DNA of 64,000 bases from an uncultured Lachnospiraceae bacterium (GTDB lineage Bacteria; Bacillota; Clostridia; Lachnospirales; Lachnospiraceae): assembly GCA_947243855.1 (NCBI GenBank), contig CAMXIK010000006.1, positions 62,001 to 126,000 of the forward strand, read 5' to 3'. The position numbers and the translations under genes are program-made. Under the pieces are notes generated by a model. It saw only the letters and a list, made by a program, of their open reading frames with translations, did no database searches and was not told the origin of the DNA. Below, in pieces: positions 16,101-26,317 of the stretch (position 1 is its first letter; each line of letters opens with the position of its first letter).

Positions 16101-17735
16101 TTAGGTTGGCTCGTAATAGCTGTTGGCAAACGCGATATTCGTCGCATGGTCCGCCACTCTCTCCAACCCCGACACGATATCCGAAAACAGAGCTCCGGCC
16201 TCCGGCGTACACTCGTTGTTCGAGAGACGCTCGATATGCTTTTGCTGTAATTCCTTCTCTTTCTCGTCAATGGCCTCCTCGAGATTCCTGATATCCTCCA
16301 CGTGCTCCTCCGTGCTTTTAACAAACATCTCAAAAGAAAAGCGCAGAACCGTGTTGACCATATCCATCATCTCTCCAAGCTCACGCTGCGCCGCCTTGGA
16401 AAAGCCCACTCCCGTCTCCTGCCTGCGCACCGCCGAGTCTGCGATATTCTCCGCGTGATCGCCGATTCTCTCAATGTCGTTGACCACATGGAAAAGGGCG
16501 CCGATACTCTTCAAGTCCTCGATGGGCAGTGTTGTCTGGTTGATCTTTACCAAGTAGTTTGTGATCGCGTGGCTGAGGAAGTCGATATTTTTCTCCACCT
16601 CGTAAACCTCTTCGATCTCCTCCTGATCCAGCGTGATCAAAGCGTTCATCGCGCGGTTTAAATTCTCATCCGCAAGGGAACCCATACGATCCAGCTCTTT
16701 AATCACCTCCACCACAGCCGTAGCGGGGTTTAAGACCACTTTTTCACCGATGTATTTTAACTGATAGCTGTCGCGGTAACCGATCTTCTTGTCGTCGCCG
16801 GGCACCAGCAGATAGGTCAGCTTCACGATCTGCTTGATAAACGGCATCATCATGATAACTTGAAATACCTTAATCAGAATATGGGCGTAAGCAACCGTGC
16901 GGCCCGCATCCCCACGAGCCAGATATGTAAGACCGGCGACGATCTCTTCCACCGCCAGCGAGAAAATCACATAAACGATAACCGTACCGATGATATTGAA
17001 CACCAGATGGATCGCCGCCGCCCGCTTCGCGTCCTTCTTACCATTTAGCGAAGCCAAAAGCGCCGACGTACACGCGCCGATATTACAGCCCAAAATGATA
17101 AACATACCGATCTCCATACTGAGAAGCCCTTGATTGGCAAGAAGCACCATGATACTGACTGTCACCGAAGAGCTTTGAATCACCGCCGTGAGAACGGTTC
17201 CCAGCAATACGGCCAGAAACGGTGACTGCAGGGAGGCAAACAAATCCAGAATCACCGGCGAATCCTTCATACCCGACATAGCGCCGGACATCGTGCCTAG
17301 TCCCATAAACAAAACGCCAAAGCCAATGATGACCTCTCCCCAGCGGGAAACCTTCTGTTTCTTAACAAACATAAGGATCAGCACGCCTGTAAGCAGGATC
17401 ACCGGGGCCGCTTTTTCTAATTTAAAGGAAACGAGGAGCGCCGTCACCGTCGTACCGATATTAGCGCCAAAGATCACGCCCGCCGCCTGGGTTAGCGTCA
17501 TCAGACCGGAGTTTACGAAACTGACCACCATGACCGTGCAGGCCGATGAAGACTGGATCACCGCCGTAAAGAACACGCCCACCAGAATCGCCGTAAAACG
17601 GTTGGTCGTTAACCGCTCCAAAATCCCTCTCAGCTTCGCGCCGGCAACCTTCTCAATGCTGTCGCTCATAATCCGCATACCATACAAAAACAGCCCAAGG
17701 CCGCCCGCCATGGATAGAATGATCGATAGACTCAT
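16101..17735 (-). CDS. Na+/phosphate cotransporter with PhoU-like C-terminus
   Basis: The 544-residue protein has about eight to nine membrane helices in its first 310 residues and two inverted repeats. Each carries the Q-S-S-S motif (near 61-64 and 184-187) that defines type II Na/Pi cotransporters. Residues 350-540 are cytosolic helical PhoU-like sequence (L-F-H-V-V-N-D-I-E-R-I-G-D-H-A-E-N and a second E-R-V-A-D-H-A-T-N). It probably moves phosphate with sodium across the cytoplasmic membrane. It has its own promoter and may be co-transcribed with the downstream NlpC/P60 gene. Confidence 0.93.
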   Translation of the reverse strand: MSLSIILSMAGGLGLFLYGMRIMSDSIEKVAGAKLRGILERLTTNRFTAILVGVFFTAVIQSSSACTVMVVSFVNSGLMTLTQAAGVIFGANIGTTVTALLVSFKLEKAAPVILLTGVLILMFVKKQKVSRWGEVIIGFGVLFMGLGTMSGAMSGMKDSPVILDLFASLQSPFLAVLLGTVLTAVIQSSSVTVSIMVLLANQGLLSMEIGMFIILGCNIGACTSALLASLNGKKDAKRAAAIHLVFNIIGTVIVYVIFSLAVEEIVAGLTYLARGDAGRTVAYAHILIKVFQVIMMMPFIKQIVKLTYLLVPGDDKKIGYRDSYQLKYIGEKVVLNPATAVVEVIKELDRMGSLADENLNRAMNALITLDQEEIEEVYEVEKNIDFLSHAITNYLVKINQTTLPIEDLKSIGALFHVVNDIERIGDHAENIADSAVRRQETGVGFSKAAQRELGEMMDMVNTVLRFSFEMFVKSTEEHVEDIRNLEEAIDEKEKELQQKHIERLSNNECTPEAGALFSDIVSGLERVADHATNIAFANSYYEPT

Positions 17736-17791
17736 GTTAATTCAAACGTCCTTCCTTTGTTCTTTTCCCCATTGAAAAGCTACACTTCTTT

Positions 17792-17820
17792 ATTGTATCT
17801 AAAAAAAAATCCTCTTACAA
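17792..17820 (-). promoter_or_regulatory. Predicted promoter of the Na/Pi cotransporter
   Basis: Minus-strand TTGTAA (17815-17820), 17-base spacer containing a run of nine T, TACAAT (17792-17797). It starts just after the ribF stop codon, so the transporter is probably separate from the infB operon. Confidence 0.5.
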
Positions 17821-17829
17821 GTCCCTATG

Positions 17830-18744
17830 TCAAAAAAAAGCGTTTCTGCCCGCTTCCACGTCCTCCCCGATCTGTCGGCGAAGCGCTTCCACGCTGTCAA
17901 AAGCCCGTTCAGGCCGGCGAAACGCCAGAAGCGCCACCTTCATATCCCTGTCATAAATTTCTCCCTCGAAATCATAGAGATAGGTCTCCACTCCCATGAC
18001 CCGTTCCTCGGAAACCGTAGGTTTACAGCCCACATTGGTGATTCCCCGGTAGGATTTCCCGTTCAGAAGTGTTTCGGAATAGTAAACGCCGTTTGGCGGA
18101 AGGAGCTTACTGTCGTCCGGCAGCAAATTTGCCGTAGGCATTCCCAGCCTTCTTCCAAGCGCCCTGCCGTGTACTACCTTGCCGCTCACACTGTAAGGCG
18201 CTCCCAGCATCCGGGCGGCGTCCTGCATCCTCCCCGCGCGAACCGCCTCCCGCACCCTCGTAGAGCTGACCGCCTCTCCATCCACGCGGACTTTTTCGAT
18301 CAGTTCCACCTGATAGCCGAATCGCTCCGCGTATTGGGCAAGAAGCCTGGCATTTCCGGCGCCGCCTTTCCCAAAGGAAATGTCCGGTCCCGCGCAAATA
18401 CAGGCCGCCCGCATCTGCTTTGCCAAATATCGGGATAGAAAATCCACGGGCGGCGTAGCCGCCGTATCCTTGTTTAAAGGAAATTCAATCAGCACGTCGA
18501 TCCCCATCTGCGAAAAAACGGCGCGTTTTTCCTCTCTCGTGGACAGCTCTTTCTCCTCTCCGCCGAAAAAAGAAGCCGCAGAAGTGTCAAAAGTAAATAC
18601 CACCGCCTGAAGCCCTCGTTTTTTTTGTTCCAACACTTGGTTCAAAAGCCTGCGATGCCCCAGATGAACGCCGTCAAACTTGCCAAGAGCTGCCGCGCTT
18701 GGCCTGTCCAGATAAAATTCCGTTGTATTTTCTATAATCTCCAT
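17830..18744 (-). CDS. ribF: Bifunctional riboflavin kinase / FAD synthetase
   Basis: The 304-residue enzyme makes FMN from riboflavin and FAD from FMN. The N-terminal nucleotidyltransferase domain shows G-K-F-D-G-V-H-L-G-H at 21-30 and S-S-T-R-V-R near 160. The C-terminal riboflavin kinase domain shows V-V-H-G-R-A-L-G-R-R-L-G near 190-202 followed by P-T-A-N-L. It is the last gene of the nusA/infB operon, ten bases after truB, a frequent arrangement in bacteria. GAGGCGGACGG precedes the ATG. Confidence 0.96.
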   Translation of the reverse strand: MEIIENTTEFYLDRPSAAALGKFDGVHLGHRRLLNQVLEQKKRGLQAVVFTFDTSAASFFGGEEKELSTREEKRAVFSQMGIDVLIEFPLNKDTAATPPVDFLSRYLAKQMRAACICAGPDISFGKGGAGNARLLAQYAERFGYQVELIEKVRVDGEAVSSTRVREAVRAGRMQDAARMLGAPYSVSGKVVHGRALGRRLGMPTANLLPDDSKLLPPNGVYYSETLLNGKSYRGITNVGCKPTVSEERVMGVETYLYDFEGEIYDRDMKVALLAFRRPERAFDSVEALRRQIGEDVEAGRNAFF

Positions 18745-18754
18745 GCCGTCCGCC

Positions 18755-19666
18755 TCATTTCTCCGGCAAAAACATCTTCACCGGACTCGCTTCCCCTGCC
18801 CGGTACTGATAAATCCCGTAAAACCGGCCCGCCTCATCATACATACGAAGCTGTTCTTCCTCCCGCAGGCCTTCCACTTCCAAAAACATGGCCGCCGAAA
18901 GCTTGTTCCCGTTCTCTAACAGGCGTTTCCCTTCCGGCTTTACCGTCAAAGCCCGATACTGGGCAAACACAGCGTCTGGCGGAATGATAACATCTGATAT
19001 TTTATCTTCATCCCGCAGCGCTTCAATCTCTGAAAGCCGAAGCGCCTGATCGAGTCCGAAGATGCCGACCCTGCTTCGTGTCAGAGACGCCATCGCGCCG
19101 CCGCAGCCAAGTTTCTCCCCGATATCGTGACAGAGCGTGCGGATATACGTCCCTTTGGAGCAGACCACACGAAAACGCACCGTCGGAAGCGCGGTCTCCA
19201 AAATCTCCAATTCGCTGATCGTTACCCGTCTGGGCCTGCGCTCCACTTCTTTTCCCGCTCTGGCAAGCTCATAGAGCTTTTTCCCGTTTACCTTGAGGGC
19301 GGAATACATGGGCGGAATCTGCTCATAGCCGCCAAGAAAAGACATAAGCGTTTCCCGTACCTGTTCCTCCGTGACAGCCGAAAGCCTCTCCTCATCCGCT
19401 TTCAATAACACCCGTCCTGTCAAATCCTGCGTATCGGTCGCTACCCCCAGACGCAGAACAGCAATATATTCCTTGTCCCAGTCCGTGAGCAGATCGCACA
19501 GCTTAGTGCCCGAACCAAAACATACAGGAAGCACGCCGACCGCGTCCGGGTCGAGTGTCCCTGTATGCCCTATTTTTTTCTGTTTACAGATACCCCGAAG
19601 CTTTGCCACCACATCGTGAGACGTAAAACCCGCCTCTTTATAAACATTCATAATCCCGTTATACAT
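18755..19666 (-). CDS. truB: tRNA pseudouridine-55 synthase
   Basis: The 303-residue enzyme converts U55 of the tRNA T-loop to pseudouridine. The catalytic motif G-H-T-G-T-L-D-P-D-A-V-G-V-L is at 33-46 with the nucleophilic Asp near 39. Y-x-A-x-L-R-L-G, M-Y-S-A-L-K-V-N-G-K-K-L-Y-E-L-A-R and S-K-G-T-Y-I-R-T-L further define TruB. The ATG at 19664-19666 follows TGAGGA and begins seven bases after the nrnA stop; a longer frame to 19696 would overlap nrnA without a binding site. Confidence 0.96.
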   Translation of the reverse strand: MYNGIMNVYKEAGFTSHDVVAKLRGICKQKKIGHTGTLDPDAVGVLPVCFGSGTKLCDLLTDWDKEYIAVLRLGVATDTQDLTGRVLLKADEERLSAVTEEQVRETLMSFLGGYEQIPPMYSALKVNGKKLYELARAGKEVERRPRRVTISELEILETALPTVRFRVVCSKGTYIRTLCHDIGEKLGCGGAMASLTRSRVGIFGLDQALRLSEIEALRDEDKISDVIIPPDAVFAQYRALTVKPEGKRLLENGNKLSAAMFLEVEGLREEEQLRMYDEAGRFYGIYQYRAGEASPVKMFLPEK

Positions 19667-19673
19667 AAATTCC

Positions 19674-20624
19674 TCATTTCGGTAACTGGGCCGCAATCTC
19701 GCGGGAAAGATTATTAATATTGTCGTGGTATGTACCGTTCATCGTACAGCCGGCTGCACGCACATGTCCGCCGCCGCCGAATTTCACAGCTACCTTCGAC
19801 ACATCCACAAGGCCGTTTGAACGCATACTGACTTTATATTCCAGCGTGCCGGTCTCATACATGAAAATCGCGCAGTCCACACCCTTGACACCCTGTAACT
19901 GGTTCACGATCCCGTCCAGATCTTTCGGCGTTACACAGTAAAACTCCATCATACGCCGGCTCACCATGCTGACAATGCATCTGCCGTCCATAAAGCGAAC
20001 GCTCCCCAGAATCGCCCTGCCCATGATCTGCGTCTGAAAATAAGTCTTCTCGTAATAGGTCTCCTCTATCAATGCCGAGAAATCAAATCCAAATTTAAGT
20101 AAATCTGCGGCAATCTGCATCGTGTGCGGAGAAGTGTTCGAATACCGGAACACGCCCGTATCATGGGCAATGCCGATGTACACAGCCTTGGCAATCTCCT
20201 CATCCACGAATTCCGGCTCCATGAGATCGTAGAGCAGTTCCGCCGTAGAGCTTCTCTCCGGCTCCACAATATTAATATCCCCACAGCCGGTATTGCTGAT
20301 ATGATGATCGATATTGACGCGTTTTTTTGCCCGCCTGAAAATAGGCAGCGCGTCTCCCAACCGCTCGTCATTACAATCCAGCGCAAAGAAAAGATCATAA
20401 CTCTTATCAGTGTTAAATTCTGATTTAATATCCTCTATTCCCTGTAAAACATGAAACGGCGCCGGCGGTTCCTCCAGATAAATATCGATCTCCGCCTGCG
20501 GCAGTTTCTTTTGCAGATAACGGTATAATGCCATCACCGAGCAGACGCAATCCCCATCCGGCCTCACATGACCGCCGATCGCTATGGTCTTTGCCTCTTT
20601 TAATTCGCTGCTAATCCTCTTCAT
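19674..20624 (-). CDS. nrnA: DHH-family phosphoesterase (NrnA-like nano-RNase / pAp phosphatase)
   Basis: The 316-residue protein has the DHH motif set: G-H-V-R-P-D-G-D near 18-25, A-L-D-C-N near 80, N-I-D-H-H near 115, and the C-terminal DHHA1 motif G-G-G-G-H-V-R-A-A-G near 288-297. NrnA homologues degrade 2-5 nucleotide RNA fragments and convert pAp to AMP; they are commonly encoded between rbfA and truB, as here. The gene overlaps rbfA by 14 bases. One difference from the usual sequence is D-C-V-C-S at the end of motif I, where D-A/S-I-G-S is more common. Confidence 0.92.
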   Translation of the reverse strand: MKRISSELKEAKTIAIGGHVRPDGDCVCSVMALYRYLQKKLPQAEIDIYLEEPPAPFHVLQGIEDIKSEFNTDKSYDLFFALDCNDERLGDALPIFRRAKKRVNIDHHISNTGCGDINIVEPERSSTAELLYDLMEPEFVDEEIAKAVYIGIAHDTGVFRYSNTSPHTMQIAADLLKFGFDFSALIEETYYEKTYFQTQIMGRAILGSVRFMDGRCIVSMVSRRMMEFYCVTPKDLDGIVNQLQGVKGVDCAIFMYETGTLEYKVSMRSNGLVDVSKVAVKFGGGGHVRAAGCTMNGTYHDNINNLSREIAAQLPK

Positions 20625-21012
20625 TCTCGTTCCCCTTATTCATCCCGGCGGCTTCCCGATCCGACGCCACCACTTCCTCGATCCGCTTCGACATATTCAC
20701 CCCGTAAGCGATCGACTGGTCCATAATAAACTGAATCTGCGGCGTATTTCTCAAATTGATGGTGCGGGCTAACTGCCCCCTGATATAACCTTCCGCGCTC
20801 TCAAGCCCTGCAAGCGTATCCGCCTGCGCTTTCTCGTCCCCAAGCACGCTGATCCACGCTTTACAGGTCTTTAAATCCGGAGCGACCTCCACCGCCACCA
20901 CCGAGGTCATAGGCGCAATTCTGGGGTCTTTGATCTCCCCGCGGATCATCTCCGCCAAAGCGCGCTGTACTTCCCCGTTGATGCGGGTATTTTTGACACT
21001 ATTCTTACGCAT
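20611..21012 (-). CDS. rbfA: 30S ribosome-binding factor A
   Basis: The 133-residue KH-like protein assists late maturation of the 30S subunit. R-I-N-G-E-V-Q-R-A-L-A-E near 10-21, I-x-D-P-R-I near 29-34, and R-T-I-N-L-R-N-T-P-Q-I-Q-F near 84-96 are typical of RbfA. The C-terminal acidic tail overlaps the start of nrnA. It follows infB after 51 bases in the classic order. Confidence 0.94.
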   Translation of the reverse strand: MRKNSVKNTRINGEVQRALAEMIRGEIKDPRIAPMTSVVAVEVAPDLKTCKAWISVLGDEKAQADTLAGLESAEGYIRGQLARTINLRNTPQIQFIMDQSIAYGVNMSKRIEEVVASDREAAGMNKGNENEED

Positions 21013-21063
21013 TCCTATAAATCCTTTCCTCTGCGCTTTATTTATAACATACGTTATTATTTG

Positions 21064-23811
21064 CTAGCGCGGCACTTCCACCATAATATAAGCCTCCACG
21101 ATATCAAGCTCTTCCATCTTATCAAAGCCTTCGAACACAAGACCGCACTCAAATCCGGCCTTCACTTCTTTCACATCATCCTTAAAGCGTTTCAGGGAAG
21201 CAAGCTGGCCCTCGTAAATCTGCTCCTCGCCCCTGCGGATACGAATCTTGCATCCTCTCTGGAACTCGCCGTCAAGCACATACGATCCGGCAATGTTGCC
21301 GATTGCGGACGCCTTGAAAATCTGACGCACTTCGGCATGGCCGATGATCTTCTCCTCAAAGATCGGGTCTAACATACCCTTCATAGCCGCTTCGATATCC
21401 TCGATGGCCTGATAAATCACCTTATAGAGACGCACATCCACGCCCTCGCGCTCCGCCACAGTCTTTGCGGTTGCGTCCGGTCTCACGTTAAAGCCGATAA
21501 TAATAGCCGAAGATGCGGAAGCGAGAGACACGTCGGACTCGTTGATCGCGCCCACGCCGCCGTGAATGCACTTCACTACCACTTCCTCGTTGGACAGTTT
21601 CATCAGGCTCTGCTTCACCGCCTCCACACTGCCCTGTACGTCCGCCTTGACAATCAGATTCAGCTCCTTGAGGTTGCCCTCCTGAATCTGATTAAACAGA
21701 TCGTCAAGAGACATCTTTGTCTTAGTATCTGCAAGCATTTCTTCCTTATGCTGCGCCATATAGGTTTCCGCATAAGATTTCGCGCTCTTATCGTTCTCGT
21801 GGACAATAAATACCTCGCCTGCGCTGGGCACATCGGATAAGCCGAGAATCTCCACCGGCGTAGAAGGCGTCGCATCCTTCACACGCCTGCCCTTATCGTC
21901 GATCATAGCTCTTACCTTGCCGTGGCTTGCCCCTGCGGAAATAAAATCTCCCACATGCAGCGTGCCCTTCTGCACCAGTACGGTAGCCACCGGGCCCCTG
22001 CCTTTGTCAAGCTCCGCCTCGATGACAAGACCCCTTGCATTTCTGTCGGGATTCGCCTTTAATTCCAGAATTTCCGCCGTCAGCAGAATGGTCTCCAAAA
22101 GGTTCTCAATCCCTTCCCCGGACTTTGCGGACACGGGAACAAATTCTGTCGATCCGCCCCAGTCTACCGGGATCAGCTCGTATTCCGTCATTTCCTGCTT
22201 TACGCGGTCGATGTTAGCGTTCGGTTTGTCGATCTTGTTGACCGCAACGATAATCTCGATCCCCGCCGCCTTGGCGTGGTTGATCGCCTCTACCGTCTGC
22301 GGCATAACGCCGTCGTCGGCCGCCACCACCAGCACCGCGATATCCGTGGAGTTTGCGCCGCGCATACGCATGGCCGTGAACGCCTCATGGCCGGGCGTAT
22401 CCAAAAAAGTAATGCTCTGCCCCTTGGCGCTTACCGTATATGCGCCGATGGCCTGCGTAATGCCGCCCGCTTCCTTATCCGTCACATTTGTCTTACGGAT
22501 GGCATCGAGCAGGGAAGTTTTACCATGATCCACGTGACCCATCACGCAGATCACCGGCGGACGCGACACCATAGTGGAAGTGTCTTCTTCTTCCTCCCGG
22601 AGAAGTTCCTCTATGACGTCAACCTTCACCTCTTTTTCACAGATGATCTCGTACTCGATGGCGATATTCTCCGCCTCCTCAAAGCTGACGTCCGAATTCA
22701 GGGTCACAATCTGTCCCTGCAGGAACAATTTCTTGATGATTGCGGAGGGCTGTATTTTCATCTTATCCGCCAATTCCCTGATGGTCAGGCTGTCCGGAAT
22801 CGTGATCACTTTGATCTGCTCTTCCTTAGACTCCTCCGGCTTCTTCTCCGGCTTGATGAACCGGCCCGCCTTATTGCGGTTCTTTACTGCCGCTTCATCC
22901 TCCTCATAGATATGATCCTTCTTGGACCGTTTATTCCTGTCTTGGTTCGCCCTGCGCTTCTCATCGTCCCTATGGTTCTGCGAATCCTTAGCGGGCGCTT
23001 CAGCGACAAAGTCCTTCGGACCGTTATTTTTCCGAAATCGATTGTCCTGCCCGCCATTTCCTCTCTGAGGGCGTTCACCACCGCCGCTGTTCCTGCCGCC
23101 AGAGAAGGGAGCGCCGCCGCCTTTGCGATCAGTCTGACCGCCGTTATAATTCGTTCTGCCCTGACTCTCAGGTCTGCGATTTTCCCCTGCACTGCCTGCT
23201 CTCTCCTGTTCTTGTGCCGGTCTGCTGCCGGCCGCCGCATTCTTACTGTTTTCCCGTTTCTCCTGCTGCCGCTGCTCCAGCCTTCTCTCCTGCTGCTGCT
23301 TTTGCCTAACCTCATAAGGCTCCGCAGTCACCGGGATCGGCTTCTGCGTCGGGCGCACAATTTTGTGGGGCGCATTCTGAGCCTGTACCGGACGGGCGCC
23401 GTTTGAGGGCCTGTTATTTCCCCTGTTCTGCTGTCCGCCTCCCGCGCCTTGGCCTTGGGACGGACGGCCCGACATCTTAGAGTTGTGAGGATTGCTCACG
23501 AAGATGATCCGTTTCTTTTTGGGGGCTTCCGCCTTCTCCTCTTTTTTGGCATTCTCAACCGCAGGCGCTTCCTTCTTTTTCGGAGCGTCCTCCGCCTTAC
23601 CAGCCTTTTCCTCCGCCGCTTTGTTCTCCGCAGCAGCCGCCTTCCCCTGTTCCGGAGCGCCGAATTCCTTTCTCACAAGCGCAATCGCCTCATCCTCAAT
23701 GGAACTCTGCGCTACCTTCACCTCATATCCTTTGGCCTGCAAAAAGTCGATCAGTTCTTTGCTCTTCCTGTCCAGCTCTTTTGCCAGCTCATGTACTTTC
23801 ATCTTCGCCAT
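21064..23811 (-). CDS. infB: Translation initiation factor IF-2
   Basis: The 915-residue GTPase brings initiator tRNA to the ribosome. Residues 1-60 are an IF2_N motif (V-H-E-L-A-K-E-L). Residues 60-330 are a charged, Q/R/G/N-rich linker of low complexity. A second IF2_N region follows near 345. The G domain has G-H-V-D-H-G-K-T near 423-430, D-T-P-G-H-E near 470 and N-K-I-D near 525. The remaining domains II-IV run to the end. The start at ATG 23809-23811 sits eight bases after GGAGG; a GTG at 23826 immediately after the upstream stop is less likely. Confidence 0.97.
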   Translation of the reverse strand: MAKMKVHELAKELDRKSKELIDFLQAKGYEVKVAQSSIEDEAIALVRKEFGAPEQGKAAAAENKAAEEKAGKAEDAPKKKEAPAVENAKKEEKAEAPKKKRIIFVSNPHNSKMSGRPSQGQGAGGGQQNRGNNRPSNGARPVQAQNAPHKIVRPTQKPIPVTAEPYEVRQKQQQERRLEQRQQEKRENSKNAAAGSRPAQEQERAGSAGENRRPESQGRTNYNGGQTDRKGGGAPFSGGRNSGGGERPQRGNGGQDNRFRKNNGPKDFVAEAPAKDSQNHRDDEKRRANQDRNKRSKKDHIYEEDEAAVKNRNKAGRFIKPEKKPEESKEEQIKVITIPDSLTIRELADKMKIQPSAIIKKLFLQGQIVTLNSDVSFEEAENIAIEYEIICEKEVKVDVIEELLREEEEDTSTMVSRPPVICVMGHVDHGKTSLLDAIRKTNVTDKEAGGITQAIGAYTVSAKGQSITFLDTPGHEAFTAMRMRGANSTDIAVLVVAADDGVMPQTVEAINHAKAAGIEIIVAVNKIDKPNANIDRVKQEMTEYELIPVDWGGSTEFVPVSAKSGEGIENLLETILLTAEILELKANPDRNARGLVIEAELDKGRGPVATVLVQKGTLHVGDFISAGASHGKVRAMIDDKGRRVKDATPSTPVEILGLSDVPSAGEVFIVHENDKSAKSYAETYMAQHKEEMLADTKTKMSLDDLFNQIQEGNLKELNLIVKADVQGSVEAVKQSLMKLSNEEVVVKCIHGGVGAINESDVSLASASSAIIIGFNVRPDATAKTVAEREGVDVRLYKVIYQAIEDIEAAMKGMLDPIFEEKIIGHAEVRQIFKASAIGNIAGSYVLDGEFQRGCKIRIRRGEEQIYEGQLASLKRFKDDVKEVKAGFECGLVFEGFDKMEELDIVEAYIMVEVPR

Positions 23812-23826
23812 ACTCACTACCTCCAC

Positions 23827-24150
23827 CTATTTCGAGTCTCCTAAATGCTTCCGTATCGAATTTGCAAATCCCTCTTCTGTCACCGCAAGAACGGATCTCT
23901 CCTCCTTGCCCATGGAATGTCCAAGCGTCTCTTTCGTCCCATGGACCACACAGGGAACTTTATAAAAATCACACATGTTACTATACTTCTTTCTGGTATT
24001 ACCCGACGCATCCTCGGCTATCATAACCAGACTTGCCTTACCGCTCTTGACAGCCTGTTCCGTCGCAAATCCGCCACTGACAACATTTCTGGAGCGTTCG
24101 GCGAGTCCCAGCAGAGATAACACCTTATCCTTCTCCGGTATCTGACTCAT
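23827..24150 (-). CDS. ylxQ: L7Ae/L30e-family RNA-binding protein YlxQ
   Basis: The 107-residue protein has the L7Ae/L30e fold (K-V-L-S-L-L-G-L-A-E-R-S-R-N-V-V-S-G near 9-26, K-S-G-K-A-S-L-V-M-I-A-E-D-A-S near 35-49). It corresponds to YlxQ of the nusA-infB operon, which in Bacillus binds kink-turn-type RNA. The ATG at 24148-24150 has a GAGGAGGG site and overlaps the end of ylxR by 26 bases. A longer frame starting at 24195 is not supported. Confidence 0.88.
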   Translation of the reverse strand: MSQIPEKDKVLSLLGLAERSRNVVSGGFATEQAVKSGKASLVMIAEDASGNTRKKYSNMCDFYKVPCVVHGTKETLGHSMGKEERSVLAVTEEGFANSIRKHLGDSK

Positions 24151-24415
24151 GCCTGCCCTCCTCAAACTCCTTTTCCAGATTCTCGTATATTTCATCTGGT
24201 ATGCACATCTTGAAAGAACGTTCCAATCCTTTATTCTTCCTCGCCTGCAAAAGACACGCCCCGTTCTTACATAGGTAAGCGCCCCTGCCGTTTTTTCTTC
24301 CGCTCATATCCAGAAGAATCGAGCCTTCCGTACTCTTCAACACGCGCATCATCTCTTTTTTATTTTTCATCTCTCCGCAGCCAACGCACTGGCGCAGTGA
24401 AATCTTTTTTGCCAT
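24125..24415 (-). CDS. ylxR: YlxR (DUF448) RNA-binding protein, RNase P modulator family
   Basis: The 96-residue basic protein carries the DUF448 signature R-Q-C-V-G-C-G near 8-14 and G-R-G-A-Y-L-C near 43-49. The fold binds RNA; the Bacillus member has been linked to RNase P activity (named RnpM). It lies between nusA and ylxQ, the conserved position. A GAGGAATGGC sequence precedes the ATG. Confidence 0.92.
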   Translation of the reverse strand: MAKKISLRQCVGCGEMKNKKEMMRVLKSTEGSILLDMSGRKNGRGAYLCKNGACLLQARKNKGLERSFKMCIPDEIYENLEKEFEEGRHESDTGEG

Positions 24416-24429
24416 GCCATTCCTCGCTT

Positions 24430-25626
24430 TTATGCTTCTTCGCCGTCTGCCTCTTCCTCTACATACTCTTCCCCGGCGTACTCTTCATCAGGATACTCTT
24501 CTTCCGCGTAACCGTCTTCCTCCGTATACCCGCCTTCTTCATCGTACTCCTCGTCGTCGTAGAGATAATCCTCATAGCGGAAGCCGGGCGCATCCTTGGC
24601 CTGCGTCTCGCTCTTAATATCGATCTTATATCCCGTCAGCCTTGCCGCCAGTCTTGCATTCTGTCCCTCCTTACCAATGGCAAGGGACAACTGGTAATCT
24701 GGCACCACAACCTTAGCCGTCTTCTCATCCGGATCAGCAAACACCGCCACGATCTTTGCCGGGGAGAGCGCATTCTGAATCAGATTTCCCGGGTTATCAT
24801 CCCAATTTACAATGTCAATCTTCTCGCCGCAAAGTTCATCCACAATAGAATTGACTCTGGAACCGTTGATTCCCACACAAGCGCCAACGGCATCCACATT
24901 GGGATTATTGGAACGCACCGCGATCTTCGTCCTGCTTCCCGCCTCTCTGGCGATGCTCATGATCTCCACCGTGCCGTCCTTAATCTCTGTCACTTCGGAT
25001 TCAAAAAGGCGTTTTACTAACTCTGGATGGGTTCTGCTGACCAAAATTCTTGGGCCTTTAGGGGTATTCCTCACCTCAAGGATATACACTTTAATTCTCT
25101 CCGTCGGTTTGAAATGCTCGGTGCGTACCTGCTCGTTCTCATTTAAAATAGCGTCCGCCTTACCCAGATTAATGGATATGTTCTTTCCCATGTACCGCTG
25201 GACGATACCCGTCACCACATCCTTTTCCTTTTCAAAATACTGGTTGTAGATAACGCTCCGCTCCTCCTCGCGGATCTTCTGCAAGATCACGCTCTTAGCG
25301 TTCTGGGTGGCAATACGTCCAAATTCTTTGGAGCGGATCTCCACGCGGACGATATCGCCCACCTTGGCCTTCGGATCGATCTCCTTCGCCTCCTCCACGG
25401 AAATCTGCATAACGGAATCCTCCACCTCTTCCGCTACCTCTTTTTCCGCGTAGCAATAGTAGTCGCAGGTTTCCCTGTCGATCTCCACCTTCACGTTATC
25501 CGCCTTGCCATAATGGTTTTTGTAAGCGGTAATCAGTGAGTTTTCAATCGCCTCAAAGAGAGTATCCTTACTGATCTCCTTCTCTCTCTCCAGAATATCC
25601 AGCGCCTCCATCAATTCCTTATTCAT
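24430..25626 (-). CDS. nusA: Transcription termination/antitermination factor NusA
   Basis: The 398-residue protein contains the N-terminal RNA-polymerase-binding domain (1-125), an S1 domain (about 135-200; V-T-G-I-V-Q-R) and two KH domains (200-345; [14 protein letters not shown] and [12 protein letters not shown]). The last 50 residues are an acidic, Tyr-containing tail of E/D/Y/G repeats, longer than in Bacillus but common in Clostridia. It modulates pausing, termination and antitermination. GGAGGACA precedes the ATG. Confidence 0.96.
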   Translation of the reverse strand: MNKELMEALDILEREKEISKDTLFEAIENSLITAYKNHYGKADNVKVEIDRETCDYYCYAEKEVAEEVEDSVMQISVEEAKEIDPKAKVGDIVRVEIRSKEFGRIATQNAKSVILQKIREEERSVIYNQYFEKEKDVVTGIVQRYMGKNISINLGKADAILNENEQVRTEHFKPTERIKVYILEVRNTPKGPRILVSRTHPELVKRLFESEVTEIKDGTVEIMSIAREAGSRTKIAVRSNNPNVDAVGACVGINGSRVNSIVDELCGEKIDIVNWDDNPGNLIQNALSPAKIVAVFADPDEKTAKVVVPDYQLSLAIGKEGQNARLAARLTGYKIDIKSETQAKDAPGFRYEDYLYDDEEYDEEGGYTEEDGYAEEEYPDEEYAGEEYVEEEADGEEA

Positions 25627-25667
25627 TTTCCATTGTCCTCCTATGTCTCCTTACTATGATAAACGCT

Positions 25668-26132
25668 TTAAAAATCCAATGACAATCTGACCGTTACGAT
25701 ATCCGGTCTCTCAAATCTGTGCAAAACGCCGTCCTCCTCGATGGTGACCGACTCTGCATCATAGGCCCTTAGAATGCCGGAAAATTCCTTCTTCTTATCG
25801 ATAGGCTTATAGGTTTTCAGCTCCACCGCCTCACCCAGACTCTTTTCCAGATGCCGGTCCTTCTTCAGGACTCTGCCTAATCCCGGACTGCTCACTTCCA
25901 GAATATAGGCGTCCGGAATGAAATCCTCCGCATCGAGCGCATCCGACAAAGCCCGGCTCACATTCTCACAATCCTGAATGTTCACGCCCTCCGGCTTATC
26001 GATATAAACCCGCAGATAATACTCCTTCCCCTCCTTTATGTACTCCACATCGTAGATTTCCACGCCGCAGCGCTCCACGATAGGAGTAAGGAGACTTTCC
26101 GTTTTTTCCTCATAGGTTTCTCTTTTTGACAT
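25668..26132 (-). CDS. rimP: Ribosome maturation factor RimP
   Basis: The 154-residue protein shows the RimP pattern: G-V-E-I-Y-D-V-E-Y near 23-31, L-R-V-Y-I-D-K-P-E-G near 41-50, D-C-E-N-V-S-R near 55-61, and L-E-V-S-S-P-G-L near 79-86. It assists 30S maturation. The start at ATG 26130-26132 follows AGGGGGCC; the longer frame to 26192 would run into the leader hairpin. It is the first gene of the nine-gene nusA-infB operon. Confidence 0.95.
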   Translation of the reverse strand: MSKRETYEEKTESLLTPIVERCGVEIYDVEYIKEGKEYYLRVYIDKPEGVNIQDCENVSRALSDALDAEDFIPDAYILEVSSPGLGRVLKKDRHLEKSLGEAVELKTYKPIDKKKEFSGILRAYDAESVTIEEDGVLHRFERPDIVTVRLSLDF

Positions 26133-26150
26133 AACGGCCCCCTGCACGGA

Positions 26151-26178
26151 AAAGAGCGGACTCGCAAGTCCACTCTTT
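26151..26178 (-). promoter_or_regulatory. Leader hairpin of the rimP-nusA-infB operon
   Basis: AAAGAGTGGACT and AGTCCGCTCTTT pair over 12 positions with one G-T wobble and a TGCG tetraloop, 18 bases upstream of the rimP start. The loop is followed on the mRNA by CTTTTCC, so it could work as a weak terminator subject to NusA-dependent control of this operon. That role is an inference. Confidence 0.65.
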
Positions 26179-26208
26179 ATCTCAGTAATCATTATTGATT
26201 CTCATAGC

Positions 26209-26237
26209 ATTATAGCACCCTTTTTCATCCATTGCAA
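26209..26237 (-). promoter_or_regulatory. Promoter of the rimP-nusA-infB operon
   Basis: Minus-strand TTGCAA (26232-26237), 17-base spacer, perfect TATAAT (26209-26214). The predicted start is about 70 bases before rimP. Confidence 0.75.
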
Positions 26238-26251
26238 GTTTTTTTCCATAT

Positions 26252-26280
26252 TTGACAGGGAGGCCGATATCTATTACTCT
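26252..26280 (+). promoter_or_regulatory. Predicted promoter of the DUF6020 gene
   Basis: TTGACA (26252-26257), 17-base spacer, TACTCT (26275-26280), about 38 bases before the start codon. Confidence 0.5.
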
Positions 26281-26317
26281 ATTCTATAAGTAGTTTTCAT
26301 TTGGGGGAACGCAAAAC

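Noticed and set aside
22276..23406. 376-codon plus-strand frame opposite infB
   Set aside because: Antisense to conserved IF-2 with no family motifs; its Arg/Leu/His bias comes from the complementary codons.
22990..23460. CRISPR-like or tandem DNA repeat in infB
   Set aside because: The repetitiveness is at the amino-acid level (Gln/Arg/Gly-rich linker of IF-2) and has no regular spacer.
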